A DNA stretch of 64,000 bases from Draconibacterium halophilum. Lineage in GTDB: Bacteria; Bacteroidota; Bacteroidia; Bacteroidales; Prolixibacteraceae. Both the position numbers and the translations under genes were made by a program. Below, piece by piece: positions 59,313 to 64,000 of the stretch. Numbering within the stretch: the stretch's first letter is position 1; every line of letters starts with the position of its first letter. Where the stretch lies: the NCBI RefSeq assembly GCF_010448835.1, contig NZ_CP048409.1, forward strand, positions 3,637,501 to 3,701,500. The letters are read 5' to 3'. Below the pieces are notes generated by a model that did not search any database, was not told where the DNA came from, and saw only the letters and a list, made by a program, of their open reading frames with translations.

Positions 59313-60085
59313 ACAAATTGATTTTGAAATAATTTCACAAAGAAATAAACACTTCCGATTTCAATACTTAACCTAAAAAAGCTGCCAGGAAAAGGGGAAA
59401 TGGGTATCTTTTATGATAAAAATCCAAGATCATAGAATGCTTAATATACATTTTTATATATCCCGAAAAATGTCCGTTTTTTGCACCTTGTCCGGCACGT
59501 GTATCCGCACATCCAATCAAAACTAAAAACTCGATTGTAAATAAATAACAACGAAAGTTTGGTCTATCGGAAAGATTAAGTTGAAAAAAGCTTGAGGCTG
59601 GGAGTAAAACACTCCAGCCTTTTTAGCTACTCCCATTATCCGCCATATCCAATTGTTGCTGCGTGTTAGAAATCAGATTCTGGCATTACATATCATAAAT
59701 ATCCACTCAGTAAACCAACACATATTTATTTAGTAAACCGGTATAAAAACTGGCTCTATTTAATAAACTATCTAACAATACATTACCCACAACAAGTGTA
59801 AAATTAACTTTTAAGATTTGCATATAACAAAGCTTACCGCTACATTTGAATTGTACAAAACGAGTTCATTGAGAGAGAAAAAATATTTTCCGCATTGATC
59901 ATTAAATTGGTAAACTCAACAGAAAAAAATTAACCGAGTAAGCTCTTTATGGTTGTAAAAACAGGCCTTGTAGTCCCGATTTATCGGGGTGAGTCTTCGG
60001 ACCAGTGGAAGTTTGATCAGCCGGGCGCTCAAATCCTGTTATACAGGGGTTTTACACAATGGATTAATGCGGATTTTTTTTGTCC
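59313..60085. other. Long gene-free region
   Basis: No credible coding frame is seen. It contains an orphan terminator (59596-59624) and, near 59970-60050, a GC-richer structured block with inverted repeats CCCGAT-TT-ATCGGG and CCTGT-TAT-ACAGG. A small RNA ending at the terminator is possible but unproven. Confidence 0.4.
59596..59624 (+). terminator. Orphan intrinsic terminator
   Basis: GGCTGGGAGT pairs with ACTCCAGCC (one bulged base), followed by TTTTT. It is 284 bases beyond the nearest upstream gene, so it may end a long 3' UTR or a small RNA. Confidence 0.65.
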
Positions 60086-61672
60086 TTACGTGAACCGCTT
60101 CACAAACACCATCAACACCATCAATACACTTATAAAAACAGCAGATCGGGCAATAAAATCGCCATGTTTTACATAGTATGTAAGCGTTTTATTTTTATTA
60201 ATTTCTCCGGTAATTGCAGCTTCTTCCCACCACCTGGTTGCTTGTAAAACGTCACCACGCTGAGTTATAAAACATGAAGTCCCTGTGTTTGCCGACCGTG
60301 CAATACTCCTTCGGGTTTCAATGGCCCGCAATTGCGAAAACAATAAATGTTGTTTGTAACCACGCGAGTTCTTCCACCAGCCATCGTTGGTGATCACAAA
60401 AATAAGTTCTGCTCCCTTTTTTACATATTCAGTTACGTATTCGCCAAATACTGATTCGAAGCAAATTACCGGTGAAATTACCGCGTTTTGTGCTATCAGA
60501 TTTGAGGCTTCCTGCTGGCGGCCCAATGATCCGGATGCACCTCCCAAATCAATGTAGTTGTTTTTCAGGAAGGAGAAATACTTTTGAAATGGCACCTTTT
60601 CAACTCCGGCAACCAATTTCGATTTATGGTAAACCTGTATTTCACCGGCTTTTGTAAAAAGCATTGCCGTGTTGTAGCGGTCGTAAGTTACGTTATTGTT
60701 ATGCTGTGCCGTGTACGTAACATCCGCTTTGTTTTCGTACACTTCGATAGACGATACCCCAAAAACCATATCCGCCTTTTCATACTGCTGAAGAAAGTTT
60801 TGTAAACGTTTTAAAAATACGTTAGAATCAGGTGTTGCCTCATTCCAAAGGGTCTGATGTTCGAACAAGGTTTCCGGGCCAACAATAAAGTCGGTACTGT
60901 CGGTTGTTACTTCGGCGGCCAAACGCAGAAAATCATCCAGTTTTTGTGTTTCTGCTTCCATGTCAAACTTTTCATTATACGGATCAACATTGGGCTGTAC
61001 GATGGCAACGTTTATTGGATTTTCTTTTTCCTTGTATGAAGAATACAGCTGAAATGAAATGATTAACGGAACGACTAACAACACCAGTAAAACTGTTGAA
61101 CTGGGAATCGTTTTTTTCAATGGGCTTTTTTGCTGAATATTTCGAAAAACCTGAAACAGCAAAATATTCAGCAGGAGTACCCACAGCGTTCCGCCAAAAG
61201 TTCCGGTGTATTCGTACCATTGAATGATCTTTACTTTATTGGCTAATACACTTCCCAGTTGCAAACAGGGCCATTCAATATCCCATTTAAATTGCAGGTA
61301 TTCTAATGAAACTATAAAAACAACCAGTGAAATATAACCCAGCTGCGATGAAAAATTTCTTCGGATGGAATGTGCGGCCCACCACACCAGCGACATTAAA
61401 AAGGCGTTGAAAATCATAGCCGCCCCCACTCCCACCAGTGCAACTTTCGCCATCCACCACGAAGCCAGAACATTCCAAATTATTGCGGCAAGAAAAACAT
61501 GCCCCCACAACGAAACGGCAGGAAAACCTTCTTTATGGTTAAAAAAGAAATTCTCGAGGTAGAGTAAGGGAACGAAAGCAAAAAACAGCACCCACCCGGG
61601 AAATCCCAGCCAGGACAAACTCAACAACGCTCCTGCACTAACAGAAAGTAATAGCCTGTGAAATCGTTTCAT
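60086..61672 (-). CDS. lnt: Apolipoprotein N-acyltransferase
   Basis: A 528-aa inner-membrane enzyme that adds the third acyl chain to lipoproteins. The N-terminal half has about six membrane segments (to residue about 215) and the C-terminal half is a nitrilase-type domain. The likely catalytic triad is Glu267 (VGPETLFE), Lys350 (VYHKSKLV) and Cys404 (VICFES). A final membrane segment closes the protein. The length is normal. The many lipoproteins in this window would be its clients. It ends a minus-strand run with the 5'-nucleotidase genes, 12 bases after the metallophosphatase. Confidence 0.93.
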   Translation of the reverse strand: MKRFHRLLLSVSAGALLSLSWLGFPGWVLFFAFVPLLYLENFFFNHKEGFPAVSLWGHVFLAAIIWNVLASWWMAKVALVGVGAAMIFNAFLMSLVWWAAHSIRRNFSSQLGYISLVVFIVSLEYLQFKWDIEWPCLQLGSVLANKVKIIQWYEYTGTFGGTLWVLLLNILLFQVFRNIQQKSPLKKTIPSSTVLLVLLVVPLIISFQLYSSYKEKENPINVAIVQPNVDPYNEKFDMEAETQKLDDFLRLAAEVTTDSTDFIVGPETLFEHQTLWNEATPDSNVFLKRLQNFLQQYEKADMVFGVSSIEVYENKADVTYTAQHNNNVTYDRYNTAMLFTKAGEIQVYHKSKLVAGVEKVPFQKYFSFLKNNYIDLGGASGSLGRQQEASNLIAQNAVISPVICFESVFGEYVTEYVKKGAELIFVITNDGWWKNSRGYKQHLLFSQLRAIETRRSIARSANTGTSCFITQRGDVLQATRWWEEAAITGEINKNKTLTYYVKHGDFIARSAVFISVLMVLMVFVKRFT

Positions 61673-61684
61673 AGGCAGCGGTTA

Positions 61685-62593
61685 TTATAGCAAGTCGGAA
61701 TAAACAGCTTTTTTATTCCTTTTTGATTTTTCAAAAACAAAATCAACCTTCCCAACCACAAGACCGCCCCACCAGGCCTGGTTTACAATTACGGGCTGTC
61801 CGAGCTTGTTCTTTTCTTCCAGTGGCTTTTCCAGATACGAATGCGTGTGTCCTCCAATTATCAGGTCGGTGTGAGAAGTTTCTGCGGCAAGATTCATGTC
61901 GCTTACTTTATCATGCCGGTATCGTAATCCTAGGTGAGATAGACAAATTACAAGATCGCAGTTCTTATCGTTTTTTAGGAAACTTTCCATTTCGCGAGCA
62001 ACAAGCAGTGGGTCGTTGTATACGGTTTCACCATAGTTAACTTTACCAACCAGGTTTTCCAGTTCGATACCCAGACCGTAAAGACCAATTTTAATTCCTG
62101 AGCGTTTAAAAATCTTAAACTTTGGGAAACTTCCTGCTAAAATGGTATCCGAAAAATCATAATTCGATGTTATTAACGGAAACTCAGCATTTGGTAACGG
62201 ATCCTTAATTCCCTGTAAACCGTTATCAAATTCATGGTTGCCAATGGTACTTGCATCATAACCGGCCTCACTCATTACCTGTAACATCAACTCGCCTTTA
62301 AAGTAATTAAAATAGGGTGTTCCCTGGAACATATCGCCGGCATCAAGTAACAATGTGTTTGGATTGTGTTGCCTCTGCAGATCTGCAAGCCTGGCAATTC
62401 GGGCCAAACCACCTTTGTTGGCATAACGCTCATTCGTTCCGGTAAATGGCTCTATATGGCAGTGTATATCGTTGGTATGCAGAATAGATATCGTAGTAAA
62501 ATCTTCGTGTGCAAATAATTCGTAGGGCACAGCACCTAATGATATTCCTGCGGTACCAGCCGCCACATTTCTAATAAATCGTCTTCTATCCAT
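61685..62593 (-). CDS. Metallophosphatase, catalytic half of a 5'-nucleotidase
   Basis: A 302-aa protein with a twin-arginine-like signal (DRRRFIRNVAAG). It has the dimetal phosphoesterase motifs HTNDIHCH, LDAGDMFQGT, GNHEFDNG, CLSHLGLRY and GGHTHS. It corresponds to the N-terminal domain of UshA-type 5'-nucleotidases, without the substrate-binding C-terminal domain, which is encoded by the gene immediately upstream. The two probably form a two-subunit periplasmic nucleotidase for phosphate or nucleoside scavenging. Confidence 0.9.
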   Translation of the reverse strand: MDRRRFIRNVAAGTAGISLGAVPYELFAHEDFTTISILHTNDIHCHIEPFTGTNERYANKGGLARIARLADLQRQHNPNTLLLDAGDMFQGTPYFNYFKGELMLQVMSEAGYDASTIGNHEFDNGLQGIKDPLPNAEFPLITSNYDFSDTILAGSFPKFKIFKRSGIKIGLYGLGIELENLVGKVNYGETVYNDPLLVAREMESFLKNDKNCDLVICLSHLGLRYRHDKVSDMNLAAETSHTDLIIGGHTHSYLEKPLEEKNKLGQPVIVNQAWWGGLVVGKVDFVFEKSKRNKKAVYSDLL

Positions 62594-62664
62594 ACAATTA
62601 AAGTTGCTTATTTATATGATATTGCAAGGAACTATTACTAATATTTCCATTCATTATAGGAAAC

Positions 62665-63438
62665 TTACAGGCTAGTTTCATAACTTATCCTCCCATCCAA
62701 TTGCGGGGCAACATGCTGCTTTTTATTACCCAGGTCTTCCAGGTAAGCAATTATTGCATCACGTATTTTCTCACCACTGTTTATGTACTGCTGATTTTCT
62801 TCTAACATCTCAAGGCCATCGCCACCCGCTGCCACATAATCGTTAGTTACCAAGCAGTAATTTCTATTATAATCTATTTTCTCTCCACCTATTTTTACCT
62901 CGGTTGCTTTATCGTTAGCTATAATCATTTTCACTCCGCCTACACTTCCTCCGCCATGATTGGCTATATAATCCAGAAATGCCTGCATCTGTTCTCCTTT
63001 TAGTTCCAGCAAAACCATTTCATTCTCAAAAGGCATTAACTCAAAAATATTTCCAACGGTAATTTCTCCTTTTGGAAGTGTCGATCGTATTCCCCCATAA
63101 TTAAAGAAAGATACATCGGGAGTAAGCTTCAGGTTCTGATCCCTCGCAACATTTGCTCCCTGCTCAAGTAATAAATCAGCCAAAAAGTTAGTTAGCAGAC
63201 TTTCCGGCTTATCTTTTACCAACTCATTGTCAGAAATTACAAGTACCCGATTCATATCTTTTTCAAGGATCTTTTTGTAAGGAGCGTAAAGCTTAACAAT
63301 TGTACTATCCATTGCTCCAACTTCTTCAGATACAGGAACATTATCAGTTTCATAACTTTTTTGAACAAACTGTGTTTTACATGAAAAAACGAAGATTGCA
63401 CAAGTTATTAACAACACATAGCTGATAGATTGTCGCAT
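62665..63438 (-). CDS. 5'-nucleotidase C-terminal domain lipoprotein
   Basis: A 257-aa lipoprotein (signal ending AIFVFSC) made only of the 5'-nucleotidase C-terminal, substrate-binding domain: FNYGGIRSTLPKGEITVGNIFELMPFENEMV and VTNDYVAAGGDG. It has no metal-binding catalytic residues. The metallophosphatase half starts 71 bases downstream in the same operon, so the usual single-chain enzyme is split here with domain order reversed. Confidence 0.9.
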   Translation of the reverse strand: MRQSISYVLLITCAIFVFSCKTQFVQKSYETDNVPVSEEVGAMDSTIVKLYAPYKKILEKDMNRVLVISDNELVKDKPESLLTNFLADLLLEQGANVARDQNLKLTPDVSFFNYGGIRSTLPKGEITVGNIFELMPFENEMVLLELKGEQMQAFLDYIANHGGGSVGGVKMIIANDKATEVKIGGEKIDYNRNYCLVTNDYVAAGGDGLEMLEENQQYINSGEKIRDAIIAYLEDLGNKKQHVAPQLDGRISYETSL

Positions 63439-63512
63439 AAATAAATTATAATTTTTTTCGTTAATCCTATTTTAGCATTATTGTTGTATAAGCAAACAAA
63501 ATAGTATTAAAC

Positions 63513-64000
63513 ATGTTCGTGTCAAACTTACATATAAAATCAGTTATCAAAATAATTTTAATATTTTTTTTAGTAACATTTCTGCTTCCCGTAAACAGCT
63601 GGTCGCAATCAAAAGAAGTTGTTGCACTAAAGGGGGATGGAATTTACCGTTTACTCACCCGGCACGGCTTGTCGTCGGTTGAATATATGGATGATTTTAT
63701 TGCCTTAAACAAAAGCAGTCTGGGAAGGAATAATTCCTTGCTGGCTGGTGTAAAATACAAACTTCCTGATTCAGAGGATTCAAGCGGAATGACCAAATCA
63801 GCAGCGGCACCATCAAAAGGCACCGGAAAAATAATGCATTACAACATATTTGGAAATAATTATGCTGATGTTGAGATTGAAAGCAATGACCTGAAAGGAG
63901 CTGTATATTACATTGTAGGAGGCCATGGAGGTCCTGATCCTGGTGCTGTTGGGAAATACAACGGACAAATAGTTTGTGAAGATGAATATGCCTACGATGT
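63513..64000 (+). CDS. N-acetylmuramoyl-L-alanine amidase, N-terminal part (cut by window edge)
   Basis: The first 162 residues are present. A signal peptide (ending VNSWSQ) is followed by a LysM-like region (GDGIYRLLTRHGLSSVEYMDDFIALN). The start of an Amidase_3 domain is present, with zinc-binding His in GGHGGPDPGAVG and Glu in CEDEYAYDV. The enzyme cleaves the amide between MurNAc and the stem peptide. It is divergent from the nucleotidase genes. The remainder lies beyond 64000. Confidence 0.85.
   Translation, partial: MFVSNLHIKSVIKIILIFFLVTFLLPVNSWSQSKEVVALKGDGIYRLLTRHGLSSVEYMDDFIALNKSSLGRNNSLLAGVKYKLPDSEDSSGMTKSAAAPSKGTGKIMHYNIFGNNYADVEIESNDLKGAVYYIVGGHGGPDPGAVGKYNGQIVCEDEYAYD

Overview
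The window looks like a chromosomal segment of a Bacteroidota bacterium, probably a marine or gut-type member of Marinilabiliales (Prolixibacteraceae-like). The evidence is: promoters of the form TTTG-N19-TAnnTTTG, SusC/SusD pairs with FecR and an ECF sigma factor, GH29 and GH109 glycosidases, and giant adhesins with a type IX secretion (T9SS) type-B C-terminal domain paired with PorP/SprF proteins. The genus is inferred only from gene style.

Layout. 1-3040 (minus strand): rRNA operon 16S - tRNA-Ile - tRNA-Ala - 23S, with 23S cut by the window edge. 3284-3836: four tandem rRNA promoters about 174 bp apart, all with an exact 19-nt spacer. 4066-7533: two GH29 alpha-L-fucosidases. 7578-8861: an IS4-family insertion sequence only 44 bp upstream of the fucosidase pair. 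9494-29942 (plus strand): two giant secreted repeat proteins (2742 and 3143 aa), each followed by a PorP/SprF gene. One carries 18 copies of a 222-bp repeat; the other carries a vWA domain and 20 copies of a 168-bp repeat. Their last 754 codons, the PorP genes and the terminators form a 3355-bp near-identical duplication. 29964-31377: a tightly coupled HD-phosphohydrolase / YjbQ / Bfd-like operon, then tRNA-Arg.

31902-50679 (minus strand) is a polysaccharide-utilisation region with two SusC/SusD systems, a FecR anti-sigma factor, an ECF sigma factor, a Crp/Fnr regulator, a beta-propeller/CxxCH/TPR lipoprotein and a GH109 enzyme. The main discovery is an identical promoter signature, GTAGGGTG-N15-CGTC, in front of four transcription units: the first SusCD operon, the Crp gene, the FecR-SusCD-...-sigma operon, and GH109. 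It looks like an autoregulated ECF regulon in which an STN-bearing SusC senses glycan, FecR relays the signal, and the sigma factor encoded at the far end of the same operon switches on both uptake systems.

50831-58084 (minus strand): a LacI-type regulator and an operon galE - MFS transporter - nahK - nucleotidyltransferase - glmM. It resembles the Bifidobacterium hexosamine salvage route and would process N-acetylhexosamine released by enzymes such as GH109. Two 19-bp near-identical sites 124 bp apart are candidate LacI operators. 58311-64000: an unrecognised exported protein, apolipoprotein N-acyltransferase, a 5'-nucleotidase split into two genes, and the start of an N-acetylmuramoyl-L-alanine amidase.

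Three apparent one-base deletions (tRNA-Ala acceptor stem, SusD signal peptide, F5/8 lipoprotein) may be real lesions or residual sequencing indels, and should be checked before those genes are called broken.
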